Shown here: piece by piece, positions 41,432 through 53,565 of the stretch | Position numbering within the stretch: position 1 is the stretch's first letter | Layout: every line of letters starts with the position of its first letter | From: Mangifera indica | Lineage: Eukaryota > Streptophyta > Magnoliopsida > Sapindales > Anacardiaceae | Assembly (NCBI RefSeq): GCF_011075055.1 | Contig: NC_058155.1 | Coordinates: 7,783,537 to 7,847,536, forward strand | Reading direction: 5' to 3' | Length of the DNA: 64,000 nucleotides | Made by a program: the position numbers and the translations under genes | Notes under the pieces: model-generated | Databases searched by the model: none | Told to the model about the DNA's origin: nothing | The model's input: only the letters and a program-made list of their open reading frames with translations

Positions 41432-41845
41432 ATAATTAGACAATTTATTGTTACAGTCACTGATTTGGTAGCATAATAGTGAAACATGATGATTTCCATT
41501 TAACTTCAAATTTTGAAAATGTCATTCACGTTCATATTATGAATGTTACCCATTAATTTCGGTCATCCTACCGTTGCAACCGGCCTGTCTCTGTCTGTCA
41601 CACCATCATAGCATACGTTTTGTCAAAATATGTCATTCTTTTTTAACTTAATATACTTCCATAAATAAATTCTCAGCTGAAAATATTATTATCTCTTTTT
41701 GGCTGCTTTGTTTGCTGAAAATTAGGGATTAGATTGAATTAAAGACAAAGAAGATTTAATTTTTTATAATTAGAAATAAGAAAATTTCCTTTTCATTAAC
41801 TATTGAAATTAAAAGTCTCAGTATTAAAGAAAAGTCAAATACGTA

Positions 41846-41936
41846 CACGTGACTAATTGGCCCACCCTCCCCGCCTTCATGCCTTTAATCTCGCCATAAA
41901 CGCCTATAGCCGCCTCCCTCCTCCACCTATATAGCT
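41846..41936 (+). promoter_or_regulatory. Promoter of the DUF688-type gene: G-box and TATA box
   Basis: CACGTG (G-box, with the ABRE-like context TACACGTGAC) is at 41846-41851. A TATA box, CTATATAG, is at about 41928-41935, 75 bp upstream of the ATG at 42010. Spacing and order suit a plant core promoter. A G-box would fit light or abscisic-acid responses, but that is inferred from the motif only. Confidence 0.6.
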
Positions 41937-42009
41937 CAAGCTCACAGGCTAGACTGATCTTATGTGACATATCCTTACCTTTCAAACTGTGTTAGATTTT
42001 TCAGTTACA

Positions 42010-42546
42010 ATGGCCATAGATGATTCTTGTAGAAAACCTGGAACTGTTCCCTTCAAGTGGGAGATTCGACCCGGCGTCCCCAAGATCCAACAACAACACA
42101 AACAAACGCCCAAGCCATCACCGCCACCGTCGCCACTCCCACCCCGACATTCAACATTTTCGTCACCGGCTCCACTGCAAAAGCTTAAGCCCCCACCAGC
42201 CGGCTTCCAGTTTTATGCTCCGTTCGAGCACCGGAACCAGTCATTTCGGTCCACCTCACGTGTCTATTCCGAGCGTTGGCGGCTTCATCAACCCACCCGA
42301 GGCCGACCCGATTGCGTTTCACCTGGATGTTTCCCGGCTCGCTCGACTAGTAGACGCAAGGAAAGCAAGAAGAAAGGTGAACAAGGTTACTTTTCAGACC
42401 TTGAAACATTGCCCCGTTGGTCGGTTTCAAGCCGGAGGTCGTTTTCACCGTTCACTGCCTCACCGGCTTCGTCATCTCTCTTGTCGTGTAAGTCATCGCC
42501 CCAACACGTGGTTGATTCTGACTGGGCCGGGTTCGGACTTTTTTAA
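42010..42546 (+). CDS. DUF688-type proline-rich plant protein, single exon
   Basis: A 178-aa protein with the plant-specific signature of DUF688-like proteins: an N-terminal PGTVPFKWEIRPGVPK (about residues 9-24), then a proline-rich stretch, then LKPPPAGFQFYAP and SERWRLHQP. Further on come CVSPGCFP, GYFSDLETLPRWSVSSRRS and the C-terminal end SDWAGFGLF. The frame is open over the whole family length in one exon. The start is ATG at 42010; an upstream in-frame GTG is not used. Two other long frames overlap it but lack any family motif, and GC-rich composition explains them. The molecular function is unknown. It is much GC-richer than its surroundings. Confidence 0.88.
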   Translation: MAIDDSCRKPGTVPFKWEIRPGVPKIQQQHKQTPKPSPPPSPLPPRHSTFSSPAPLQKLKPPPAGFQFYAPFEHRNQSFRSTSRVYSERWRLHQPTRGRPDCVSPGCFPARSTSRRKESKKKGEQGYFSDLETLPRWSVSSRRSFSPFTASPASSSLLSCKSSPQHVVDSDWAGFGLF

Positions 42547-43732
42547 AACTAGTTTAGTTAGCGTGTAGCTATTTGGCGCGAATTATAGTAGTGCGCTTTG
42601 AAGTTGGATGCTTTTTACTGCGGTTTTTGGTCGGATCAGAAGCCCATTATGGCCCGGAATTTGCTCTTGTCGTGTAAAAACTTTTAAAGCTCATAATATA
42701 TATATTTTGTTGTACAAATTGGAGGCAGTGAAGGGAGTTTTCCCAACTCTTTTACTTTTCCAAGCTGAAGTTATCTTGAGTAGTACTATTTATATAAATG
42801 ACGAGAACAAATTTATGTTTAAAATATAATATATTATAATATAATTAGATATTATTTTATTTTTAATTTAAAATTATTTAATTATATAATGATAAATTAC
42901 TATTTATATATAGATTTGTGATCATTATTTGTGTAAACAGCGATAAAGCAGACTTACTGGTGTAAAAAGGCCTCTGCTTTTTTAAGTTAAGAGTGAATTT
43001 GAACCTGCTTTTGAAAGAATTAATGTAAATTATCTGGTTAATCAACGATGTGCAGTGAATATTGAAGTCCTTGTAATTTCTCTAGTTAGTAAATATGTGT
43101 ATAATTTATGTATTAAATATGTATTTTACGTTCTTTTCATTTTAAATACGAATTATATGTTTATCGTATTTTTAAATTTTTTCCTAAATTTAAATTACGA
43201 ACTCGCTCTTTCTATTATTAATTATTTACAAAAATACCACTACTATTTAAAAAAACCCCAACAACATTTTTTTCTTAATTCTCAGTCTTAATTTTACGTT
43301 TTTCTCTCCTTTAGCCTATAACAAGATTTACTTTGATTTGAAGTTTGAAATTCAAGCTAGTTAATTTGTTTGTTTTATTCCAATTAATTGGTACGTTACT
43401 TATTGTATAAAAAATTTTGATTATGTATTATGTTATATTAGGTTTAATAGTTAATTAAATATTTTATATTTGAATTGTTATATTGATTTTCAATAAGAGA
43501 TTCGTGAAAAGTATTAAAATTATTATGATATTGTCGTATTTTAAAAAACGTATTATTATCGATGTGTCATATTAAACTTGTGTACACACTTTCGTACTTT
43601 TTTTGTATATAAATTTTAGGGGCTTTTTTTTACAAACGTATTTTTAATTATTTACAGTATTATAACCATATGATTTGCACATCATTTTTTTTCTTATTCC
43701 CGTATTTTCTAATTAGAGTAATTTCTAAAAAA
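42547..43732. other. Gene 3' flank and dispersed repeat, no gene
   Basis: About 42785-42940 is a degenerate copy of the small foldback MITE. The block at 43130-43700 is a copy of the same dispersed repeat as 12580-13330, with long shared strings such as ttttgattatgtattatgtt. No coding region is seen. Confidence 0.5.
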
Positions 43733-44200
43733 GGCAAAAGGACTTATTCCTACCGAAGTTTTAGTCTATTTTCAAATTCACACTCATAGGATCTCAAAAA
43801 CCTATTAAAATTTTTTGTTATATATAAAAGGTAAAATCATCATTTTAATAATATTATTAAAAAAAACATTTAATTTTATCTCATCTCCCCTAGTATTTTG
43901 AAAACTAACACCTTAATCTATGTCTAAACTTTTCTAATTTTAAAAAGTGATAATCCCCCCCCCCCCCCCCCACCAACACCTAGTTTTTTCTTTTCTCTCT
44001 CCAACTATTGTTGCATCTTTGGCGACCTCCTCTTCCCATCCACCCAAATCGTTAGTCGATTCTCCCTTGTCGTTGAGAGACCAAGAGACATCAAAGAAAT
44101 GATGAAGCGAATCTTCGTCTTTCGTTTGTTGACAAAGAGATGAAGATTTGTCTCTTTGTCCTCTTTGTCGACAAATGAAGAGATGAAGATTAAAATACTT
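43733..44200. mobile_element. Foldback element, copy F5, truncated
   Basis: The left end ggcaaaaggacttattccta with the following ccgaagttttagtctatttt matches the family left end. A homopolymer of 17 C lies at 43955-43971. The GC-richer centre (43990-44190) carries short self-complementary segments (ttcatctctttgtc/gacaaagagatgaa). The right terminal repeat is missing where the transposase relic begins. Confidence 0.6.
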
Positions 44201-44249
44201 TTTCATGGCTATGAGTTATAATATTTATGCATTCTAACAACACATTTGC

Positions 44250-44966
44250 CCAATCATCTGCATTGATGGTGCCTTCCTAAAGGTAGATATATGGAAACTT
44301 TATTTATCGTTGTAAAATTGAATGGTTATAATAAGATTTATCCAGTGGTTTTCGATGTGGAGATAGGGAAGATTATGAGTCTTGGAGTTGGTTCCTCACG
44401 AAGCTAATGTATTGCATTAGTAAAGTATCAAATTGGCAATATTTCATGTCAACATTTTAATATTAACTTTGTGGTGGTTGTCATCACTTATAGAGTAACA
44501 TGAGAGTCAAATACAAGAGAAATGCAAAAATTGCATAGTTGTATTGGAAAACCACCAAGACATATACGATGTTAAATTTCTAGAAGACAATAAGGGCATT
44601 ATACTATATGAGAATCAAATACACCACGGTTGTTGTTGTTGCTGCAATCACCTGCAAAGTAACTTGAGAGCCAAATGCAAGATAAATTCAAAAATTGTGT
44701 GATTATACTAGAAAATTGCCAAGACATATATAATGTCAAATTTCCAAAAAACAATAAAGGCATTGTATAATATTAACCTTGATGCAACTGTGCTCCTTTT
44801 TTACAGGGGTTATGAGCAATGGGCAAGGGAATATTTTCTAGGTTTGTGGTATAACACAGTGACCACCAATATCATCAAGTCATTTAATACACTTTTCAAA
44901 CATGTTGAGGAGTTGTCCATTACAATGCTTGTGGAGTTTATTAATGACATTCTACAAGGTCACTAA
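44250..44966 (+). pseudogene. MuDR-type (Mutator-like) transposase relic
   Basis: Fragments of a MULE transposase in several frames. IDGAFLK (near 44262) corresponds to the conserved IDG(T/A)xLK of the catalytic core. Further on, NGYNKIYPVVFDV then, after a frameshift, DYESWSWFLTKL (44320-44410) is the region around the core tryptophans. The open frame from 44733 to 44966 reads YEQWAREYFLGLWYNTVTTN followed by IIKSF, matching the WARA-FPGxRYN-TTNxAESLN block near the C-terminal part of MULE transposases. Frameshifts and stops between these blocks make it inactive. It could once have mobilised the foldback elements nearby, but that link is conjecture. Confidence 0.75.
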
Positions 44967-46308
44967 CCATGTGTAAAAGTCTTCAAATTTGGAGGTGCTT
45001 TATATAACTATAACGCCCCTTCATAAAAACTATCTTTTAGAGGAAAGTGCTACCTTACTAAACTAACAGGGCATGCATTCACTAAAACATTCGATAAATC
45101 TCATACATACATCCATATTATATAAAATTTTCAAAAATAACCTCTTGTTAGTGAAAGTCTAGTGGGAACATTGCAAAGGATAAAACCATTAATCCAAACT
45201 TATTACATCATAACACCATCAAAAAGAGACAAGTCCCAACATAAACAATAGCTAATTCTTTGAATACTAAATATCACATAAAAAGTTAAAATGACCAACC
45301 ATAAAGCTTATTTTTTATGCACATGACTAAAATTATTATAAAATTGAAACCGATTAATGACATTGATAATAAAATAACATATAACAAACAAATTCCAAAT
45401 TTATTTTACTATCCCAAGACATCTAAATTATAGTTTGATGGAAAGAGCACAAGCATTACATAATCATTAAAAATGATAATTTGTATTGTCTCATTCTTCA
45501 AACATCTCAATGTATTTAGATATCTTTATGTCTTGGCCTTTGACTAGTTTAGACACATTAGCAATAACATAGTGCCATAATTTTTGGCATTTATTGAAGT
45601 CCAACACCTTTTGGGCCTAAATAATATAGATGGTACTATTAATGATAGTATTAAAAGTGTGTAGCATTAATTATCTTCACATGAAACAAACAACTCCAAA
45701 AACAATCACAAACTATGAAAACAATGGCCAAAATCATGAATGGGAGCCCAACTCAAAAAATTAGTTTAATCCAAAATTAACCACCAAAAGAAGACTCAAT
45801 ACACTTAAAAAAAAAAATAATTGATTAGGCTAAACTCAAACAATATCCCATTCAACTAAATAGGCCCAAACATTATATCCAATAATGATTCACTAATATC
45901 CAATCTAACTAGACCCAATACCAATAATATATCCAACAATTATCAACCCAATTACAAGAAATCAAATCAAAGCAAAATAATTTCAACCGAATTAAAGATA
46001 CTCCAAGGTTAAATTGTACTATCGAAGATGATAACCAATTGAATGGTGAAAAGACACAATGTTAGGGGTGGTTGTTAGTCTACACATATCAACTAGACAC
46101 AATGATAAGGTCTTTTGTTGTTAGTCGACAAAGGTTAATTATTACAAGAAACAAAACACAAATGCAAGTTTAAATGTTTTTTCGATGGTTAAATGAAGTA
46201 AAACTTGTAAACAATGATAAAAAACAAAGTCATCGATGGTGTGAGGAGAAAACAGTTATTTGTCTATGGTCGAAAAGGTCATTTGTTAGCACCAAAAACA
46301 CTACAAAA
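44967..46308. other. Intergenic DNA, no gene seen
   Basis: Broken frames throughout, with no recognised domain or clear repeat ends. Confidence 0.4.
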
Positions 46309-47290
46309 AATACTAGCATTAGCGAGAAGAAAATAATAAGCAGATAAATATATGACCGTTATAAAGATTATTTTTATGATTTTAACGACAAATTATTTAT
46401 ATTATCATTAAAAAATAAATAAATTTATGACTTTAACAAGGAAAAAATGGGGATATTAATTAAAAAATAGTCAGTTTTTTTTTTTGCCTTTTTATAGCTA
46501 TGTAAGCACTTTTCTTTTTCAATATACAAATATAACTACTTTTTAATTTGACTTTACCTTAAAAAAGAGAAGATCCTAGGATTTGGTATTAACTAGATGG
46601 GTTGGTCAAATAGGTTGGTTGGTCGACCAATCAATTTTTAAAAATAAATTAGTTGGTTGGGTGTTTGGCCGATTGGTCAACCACCTGACCAACCAATTTT
46701 TTAAAAATAAATTGGTTGGTTGAATGTTTGGCTGACTGGCCAATCTTTCCATTGTCAAAGTAATTAAAAAATTTTGCATTTTCACCTCATATCACAACCT
46801 TGGCTAGGTAAATGAGTAAGTTTTATATCTTGATTATGTGAGTTTATGTTTAGTTGAGTAAGTCTTAATTGAGTGAGTACAAAACCTAAAAGTATTTTAA
46901 ATATTTTATGTTTTATGCTATATATGTATAATAAAAAAAAAGTGGCTATATATGTATACAAGGGAAACAAATAGTATATTTTAATTAATATCCCAAAAAA
47001 AAGGTTGTTCAAAGTATATTTCCTGTTATTAAAAAGTTTTAATGACGAATAAAATTTAATTGTTATTTGTCATTATAGCTTCTCCCATTAAAAATATAAA
47101 ATTTTTCTCGTCATTAAAACTTTTTAATGATATAAAATAAAGTTTTAACAACCAGTGTACTCTTATTAGAATTAAAAATTTATTTAGTTTTAATAAGAGT
47201 ATAAATAATTGATCACTAAAATAACAAAAATAATACTTATAACAACTGAATATTTATTTGTTTGTTATTTTTCTCTCATTAATATTAGTT
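46309..47290. mobile_element. Possible CACTA-type remnant
   Basis: CACTACAAAAAATACTAGC at 46309-46327 resembles a CACTA-element end, and self-complementary tcattaaaactttttaatga strings around 47000-47140 would suit its subterminal region. No matching right end is seen, so this is tentative. Confidence 0.28.
46612..46745. repeat. Imperfect direct repeat of about 65 bp rich in TTGGTTGG
   Basis: Two units: ccaatcaatttttaaaaata with the following aattagttggttgggtgtttggccgattgg (46630-46678), and ccaaccaattttttaaaaat with the following aaattggttggttgaatgtttggctgactgg (46690-46740). Each unit also pairs partly with itself (ccaac...gttgg). Confidence 0.7.
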
Positions 47291-47299
47291 ATTGTTATT

Positions 47300-47835
47300 A
47301 TGAAAACGAGTGAACTAGAAAGAATGGCCTCCTTTGAGATAGCAATCAAATAGAACATTTTCAAAAGTGAAAGGGAGGTGGTTGTAAGAAGTATAATATG
47401 AGAACTTAGAGTTTAGAGGTGAGAATGATAGAAATCAAACTAAAGGGTTGTAAAAAGATATTACTCGTTATGATAACATGTCAAAATAGTTGAAGAATTT
47501 CATTTCTTGTACATTAAAATATTAATATGATATGCAAATTTATATGATACTAAATCCTATATAAAATAGCAAATCAAAATAATATATATATATATATATA
47601 TATATATTACAATAGCATATTTATATTCTTACAAAACCATGACAGGCTAACTGTTATCAATGCTACCAATATTTCAATTCTTTAGAGTACTCAATTAACC
47701 AATGATAAATCAAATATTTGGAATACTTAGTAATATTGTTATTATTTACACTTATTTGTAGACTTTATTATATTGCTTTGTCTCGATATCGACTATTGAG
47801 TAGTATTGATCAAAATAAACAGAGGTAAGGGGAAC
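47300..47835 (+). repeat. Orphan copy of the Nramp upstream module (module A)
   Basis: The sequence matches, in order and orientation, the DNA upstream of the first Nramp gene (49340-49960). Shared strings include tcctttgagatag, gatagaaatcaaactaaag, catatttatattctta and aaatcatgac-like motifs near 47600-47640, and ends around agtattgatcaaaataaac. An (AT)n tract (47582-47608) interrupts it. No Nramp exon follows, so this copy was cut off before the gene. Confidence 0.7.
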
Positions 47836-49119
47836 TAATCCCAACCATGATAGGACATGCAGAGTCATGCATTAAACCATGGTTAGGTAATTTGTGAATG
47901 AGGAAGTCATGCATAAGAGGAAAGGATGCATGCCTATTAACCCAATATGTATGGTTGTGCACCTAAATAGAAAATAAATGAATGTTCATGGTAAATAGCC
48001 ATCATTCGTAGTAATGTTTGATAGTTTGTAGGGATATATATAGTATATAGTAGTATTGAGTCATGCCAAGAGAGTACACTTATAAAATAAGGCATCAAAG
48101 AAAGTTAAGGGTGAAATCTCAATACAAGCCTAAATTATGATAGTGACTCTAGTGCCTGCGCATTAGTTACATGAAAGAATATCATAGTTCAATGTTATTT
48201 AAATCAGATTAGTTTTCCATGCATGCATGTTTTCACATAGTTATGGTGTAGCCCTATTTGGAATTGGTCCTATAAGACACATGGGTAATAAGAGATCCAT
48301 AGAGAATGTGTGGAACTCAATCCCATAGGAAACATGAGAACCTAGTATATTGTAGATATACGTGGGATAATTTCCCTACTCATAGTTTTTAGAATACTCA
48401 TGAAAACATGATTTTTCATAAGTTTTTCATATATATCTTCATGAAGATCATTATAAGGGAACACCTGTAAGATTCTCTCTATGTATGCCCACAGTAGAAC
48501 ATAGTTAAAATACAAAAGTCTTAGTGTGGGTAGAGAAAGAGGATTATGCAATACATAACTCATATGACCAAAGTGTCAAATCCTTATCTTAACCAAAATT
48601 GATTGACATAGCAGAAAAAAATTGCAAAATGAAAAAAAGTTCTAAAGATGCAATCACCAGGTTTTCACATGCATTGTATATAGAGAGTTATCATAGTGTA
48701 GGATCTAAAGGTGTCCTAGATAACCAAGGCAAAGTCATCGTAATTATGAGATTAAAGGTGCTTTCCGAGATGATTGAATAGGATTGATCAAAAGTATTCT
48801 CAAGGTAATTAAGTTAAGATATGTAAGTTTCATGTCATTCAAGTTTGGAATCTAAAGGTGTACTTTCGATGCCAAATTTAAGGTGGAATACATATTTAAG
48901 TGTAAGTGGATTAAGTTATCAAAACATGAAATTAAGTTCTCCTACTAATTGGATGAACTTTCACTCACTTTCCATCTTTTATATTTTGCAAGTATCAGGT
49001 GAGATTGACAACTATGATACAAGGTCAATGAGGATGGAAACAACATGTGGGCAAGATAGTCTTTTTATGTTTATGTTCTTTTGTGATGTTTTTTCGACAA
49101 TTTATATGTTTTATTTTGG
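47836..49119. other. Intergenic DNA between module copies, unclassified
   Basis: No family domain is recognised. The phrase ggatctaaaggtgtcctaga (48700) recurs imperfectly as ggaatctaaaggtgtacttt (48850), suggesting internal duplication of an unknown repeat. Confidence 0.35.
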
Positions 49120-50256
49120 GTTGCTACACACTTTTTAATGATTGGATGATTGTATTTTTACATTTTGACTCTTTTTGTTCGTTTTCGTTGAGTTGTTTTA
49201 ATAAAAAGTATTTTAGTAATTTCTACAATTAAGTTTTATTTTCTGCAAGTCAAGTTATAATTAGGCTAAAAAGAATAAGTATAATAATGTTTCGATCCCT
49301 CCAAATAGTAATATTTTTGGAGAGGGTGTTATATTAGCGCCAAAGAACTAAATAACTAGAAAGAAAGATCTCCTTTGAGATAGTGGTGAGACTGAAAGTT
49401 TTCGAAGGTAAGAGAAAGCAATTGTAAGAAACATAATATGGGAACTTTAATATTAGAGGTGAGAAAGATAGAAATCAAACTAAAGAGTTGCAAGGAGATA
49501 TTACCCGTCACCCTAACGTATCAAAATAGTTGTATTTCATGTTTATAAAACCTAAACCCTATATAAAGTGATAATACAAAATAACAAATTAAAATAGTCA
49601 ATATATATACCTAATAAGAAACAGTATAATTGAAAATATATTCCTACAATAGCCAATAAAGCAGACATCATTAACGAAGATGTCTAACAAAAATATATTT
49701 TTATTTTAGTTAAAATTTTCAATAACATATTTATATTCTTAGAAAATCATGACGAGGTTAACCGTCATTGATGCTACGTGCAAACTACCCAGAATCTAAC
49801 TCTTTAAAACATTCATTTTTCCAATAGTAAGTGAGATTTTTGGAAGAATCCGTTATATTATTATTATTATTTACACTCCTTTTGATTTTTTATATTATTT
49901 TCCAGTCCTATGTTTTTATTGTAATGTTTCCTCTGGTCAACGAATCTTATTGATTACAATAATCAGAGGAACTCGTGCTGCATGAACATGTCAAAGACGT
50001 CAGTCATTTATAAACAAATGCAAATGGTAACCACCTCAAAGCACGTGCCGTAAGCAAGTTTTCCAAGCCTCAGATATATGTGAAATAACTGGCAGGTTTA
50101 CTCAACATCAACGTATAATTTATAATTGATTTGAAACTCTAATGCATGCAAGTGTTGTCATCATCATCACCTAATAACGGTGGGTCAGGGAAAGCCTTCC
50201 ACTATTTATTTTGAATATGGGCGTCGAGTTTCATTAGAAGTTGCAGAAAGTGAGAG
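49120..50256 (+). promoter_or_regulatory. Upstream region of the first Nramp gene (module B)
   Basis: This region is shared with 56225-57168 (module C) over its whole length up to about 50170. The conserved run just before the gene includes gcaagttttccaa, gtttactcaac and aatttataattgatttgaaa. A leader segment near 50217-50256 is shared with the second gene. Conservation in two or three copies marks it as part of the original duplicated unit and the likely promoter. I see no certain TATA box. Confidence 0.55.
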
Positions 50257-53200
50257 ATGGCAAGCCAGAATCAGCAACAACAACCAGAAATTTCTCAAAG
50301 ATGGGGCAGCGGGAGCAACCGCATAGCTGCTATCAATGTAGAGGGAACGACACCATCTCCCATTGTCACGACTACCAACAATGACGACAAAAGTTTTGAC
50401 GATCAGCAGGTGTTTACGTTTGTTTATTTTGTCTTAACTATTAATTTGCGTCTAACTGATATTTTCCTATACTTTTGAGGATATCAATACCTGATGAAGT
50501 TCTCCTGAACTTGATTTTGTTACTTGGGATAATTAGAAACCTGGATGGAAAAAGTTTGTGGCGTTTATAGGCCCTGGTTTTCTTATCTCAATGGCTTATA
50601 TTGACCCTGGAAGCTGTAAGCTTCTCTCTTTCTAGTATTGATGTGAACGTTTGTTTCTCTTTCTGGGTCTGTGTTTGTGGCTAACAAACACTTCTATGGT
50701 GTCATATTACAGTGGAAACTGGTTTGCAAGCAGGATCTATTCACCAATATGAGGTATAAGAAATAAAATTCTTCAAATATTATACTATACATCGAAAATA
50801 AAGAAGAGAAGAAAACTAATATGTTTTGTCATTTTCAGCTATTATGGGTAATTCTTATCGGATTGATCTTTGCTCTTATAATCCAGTCCCTTGCTGCAAA
50901 TCTTGGTGTATGCACTGGTAAGTCAAAAAACTAACCAAAGTTACAAGTCAAATTATGTTGATGAAAATTAACTGCTTGATTGCTTTTTCTTTAGTAAATA
51001 ACTTAGTTCATTGGACTCTCAGGTAAACATTTATCAGAATTATGCAAGGTTGAGTACCCAAAATATGTCAACTACAGCCTGTGTTTGCTGGCCGAAATAG
51101 CTGTCATAAACGCTGATATCCCAGAAGGCATCCAGAATTCTTAAATCATCTATAGATTCATTATTTTACATTCGATACATTCATTTCAGAAAATACTACT
51201 ATTAATATTCTAAAAGCAAAACCATTAATTCCAATAAAACACTTTAAATACAACCTTTCAGGTATTTCATTTCACATCTGTATTTTTTTTTTTTTTTCTC
51301 AGTGATTGGGACAGCCTTCGCTTTAAACATACTCTTGCACATCCCAGTATGGGTTGGAGTTCTCATCACTGGCTTGAGCACTATGCTGTTGCTCGGCCTG
51401 CAAAGATATGGGGTAATTTAACAGCTCATATTTAATATTTCAATCAATCCTTCGTTTATTTTTCTGGTCAATCATCAAAATCAACATTGAATAAGGTGAT
51501 ATCATAAAATTTTCTTTAGTTTATCCTTCTACTTATTGTATGTTTGCATTTTGTAACTATCAATACAGATATTACGTTTCTCTTCAAGGGTATTTGTCTT
51601 TTTTTTTTTCGGCCTTATCTCTCTTTGAACTGATTTAATTTATATTTTGGAGCTTTTAAAATTATCATTAAGTCAACTTAGTTGATGGATAACTTGTTTT
51701 GACTATAGATAATCTTCATAAAACAAGAACGGCAGTTGCTCATGTCTAATCTTACTCTTTTTGAATGGTTAAATCTAATAGATGAGAAAGCTGGAAATGT
51801 TGATAGCAATATTCGTATTCATAATAGCTGGTTGTTTCTTTGGAGAAATGGGTTATGTAAAGCCTCCGGCAGTTGATGTCTTCAAGGGTCTGTTTATTCC
51901 CAAGCTCAGTGGCCAAGGCGCTGTAAGCGACACCATCGCCCTATTGGGCGCCAACGTCATGCCGTATGATCCATCAAACTTCACATTATTCTCAGTATTT
52001 AATGCTTAAAACATCAAAATCTTTAAAAACTGACAAAACCCATCTAATAATAATGCAGGCACAATCTATTTCTTCACTCAGCTCTTGTGCTTTCCAGAAA
52101 AGTGCCCAGTTCTGTCCGTGGCATAAACGTAAGCCGTAGTAAAATAATACCAACATTGAATAAATATATGCGTCTTAAGATATAAATGTTTTGGTGGTAA
52201 TATCTCTATTATTTTTCTTGTTTTCTACAGGATGCGTGTAGATATTTCCTCATAGAGAGTGCAGTGCCCATGTTTATAGCATTGTTAATCAATGTCGCGA
52301 TGGTGTCCGTAACAGGCGCAGTTTGCTCTCGCTCAAATCTCTCAGAAAATACCATTGAGCAGTGCAATAATGTTACACTTGACTCTGCTTCTTTCCTCCT
52401 CAAGGTCTAAATTATTCTTTAAAAAAAAAAAGAAAAACGATTTTGTTAGCATTAAACTTGAGCTATATAGTAAATATTAACAGGAACTCAATTCTTTCTG
52501 TGTAGAATGTGCTGGGAAAATCGAGCTCGATTGTTTATGGCCTTGCCCTTCTTGCCTCAGGGCAAAGTTCCTCCATCACAGGAACTTATGCTGGACAATT
52601 TATCATGCAGGTCAATAGAAATATAGGGGAAATAAATTGAACTTCATTAATCACAAATTCCTTTGTAAAATTTTTATTTAGCTTCTGGGTTGTGTGACTT
52701 TCAGGGTTTCCTGGACATCAAAATGAGACAATGGCTAAATAATTTGATGACAAGGTGCATTTCAATTACGCCAAGTCTCATTGTTTCAATTATTGGTGGA
52801 CCTCAAGGGGCAGGAAGATTAATCATCATTTCTTCGGTTAGCCAAACCAAATTCATTTAAAATAGGCTATTAATTATAATATTATCTCTGTATCAAACTA
52901 AAAACTAAATATTTACTGAGTTTTAATTGCAGATGATACTGTCATTTGAACTGCCATTTGCTCTTATCCCTCTTCTAAAATTTAGCAACAGTAGTAGCAA
53001 GATGGGACCCCACAAGAACTCTATATATGTAAGTTTGGTTTTTTTGTTTTCTTGTCTTCTAGGTAAAGCTTTCCAATTGAAGTCAACCATATCGAGGCTT
53101 ATGTAAACCTTAATCTTCTAATAATCATGTTCCGGTGTTCTAATAATCTGAAACAATTAGTATAAAACATAATCTTCTAGCATGTTTGGATATTCTTCTA

Positions 53201-53565
53201 ATTTTTCTTGAACAATTTGCATGCAGATCATCGTTATTTCATGGATTTTGAGCTTGGGAATGATAGGCATCAATGTGTATTTCTTGAGCACAGGATTTAT
53301 AGGTTGGCTAATCCACAATGACTTGCCCAAAGTCGGAAATGTGTTCATCGGCATTGTTGTGTTTCCCCTGATGATCGTTTATATATTAGCACTCATCTAC
53401 TTAGTTTTCCGAAAAGACACTGTTGTGACATTTATTCAACCCACAGAGCAACACCCAGTAACCCAAGTTAACATAGAGAATGAGCTTGCAAACCCTAATG
53501 GACAGATGGAATTGGACTGTATACCTTATAGAGATGATTTGGTTGATATCCCTCTACCACAGTAG
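50257..53565 (+). CDS. NRAMP: Nramp metal transporter, copy 1 (NRAMP1/6-type), 13 exons; DPGS instead of DPGN
   Basis: Divalent-metal/proton symporter of the Nramp family, with about 12 membrane segments. Exons: 50257-50409, 50537-50615, 50713-50753, 50839-50917, 51023-51127, 51303-51412, 51782-51963, 52059-52128, 52231-52404, 52506-52610, 52705-52836, 52933-53028 and 53227-53565. The phases join to 554 aa. Family landmarks: [39 protein letters not shown] (split at 51963/52059) and [20 protein letters not shown]. The metal-binding Asn of DPGN is Ser77 here, while Met249 of MPH is kept. Intron 5 starts with GC (AAG|GCATCC). The frame appears to run on after exon 7 as VMPYDPSNF, but the donor GCC|GTATGA restores MPH. 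Thirteen exons fit the NRAMP1/6 group. Confidence 0.9.

Noticed and set aside
42020..42568. Second long frame (182 codons) overlapping the DUF688-type gene
   Set aside because: It carries no family motif. The other frame has the full DUF688 signature from PGTVPFKWEIRPG to WAGFGLF, so this is a shadow.
51782..52009. Reading frame suggesting that Nramp copy 1 stops after VMPYDPSNF
   Set aside because: GTATGA at 51964 is a splice donor. Joining 51963 to 52059 restores [12 protein letters not shown], and the same holds for copy 2 at 61894/61989.
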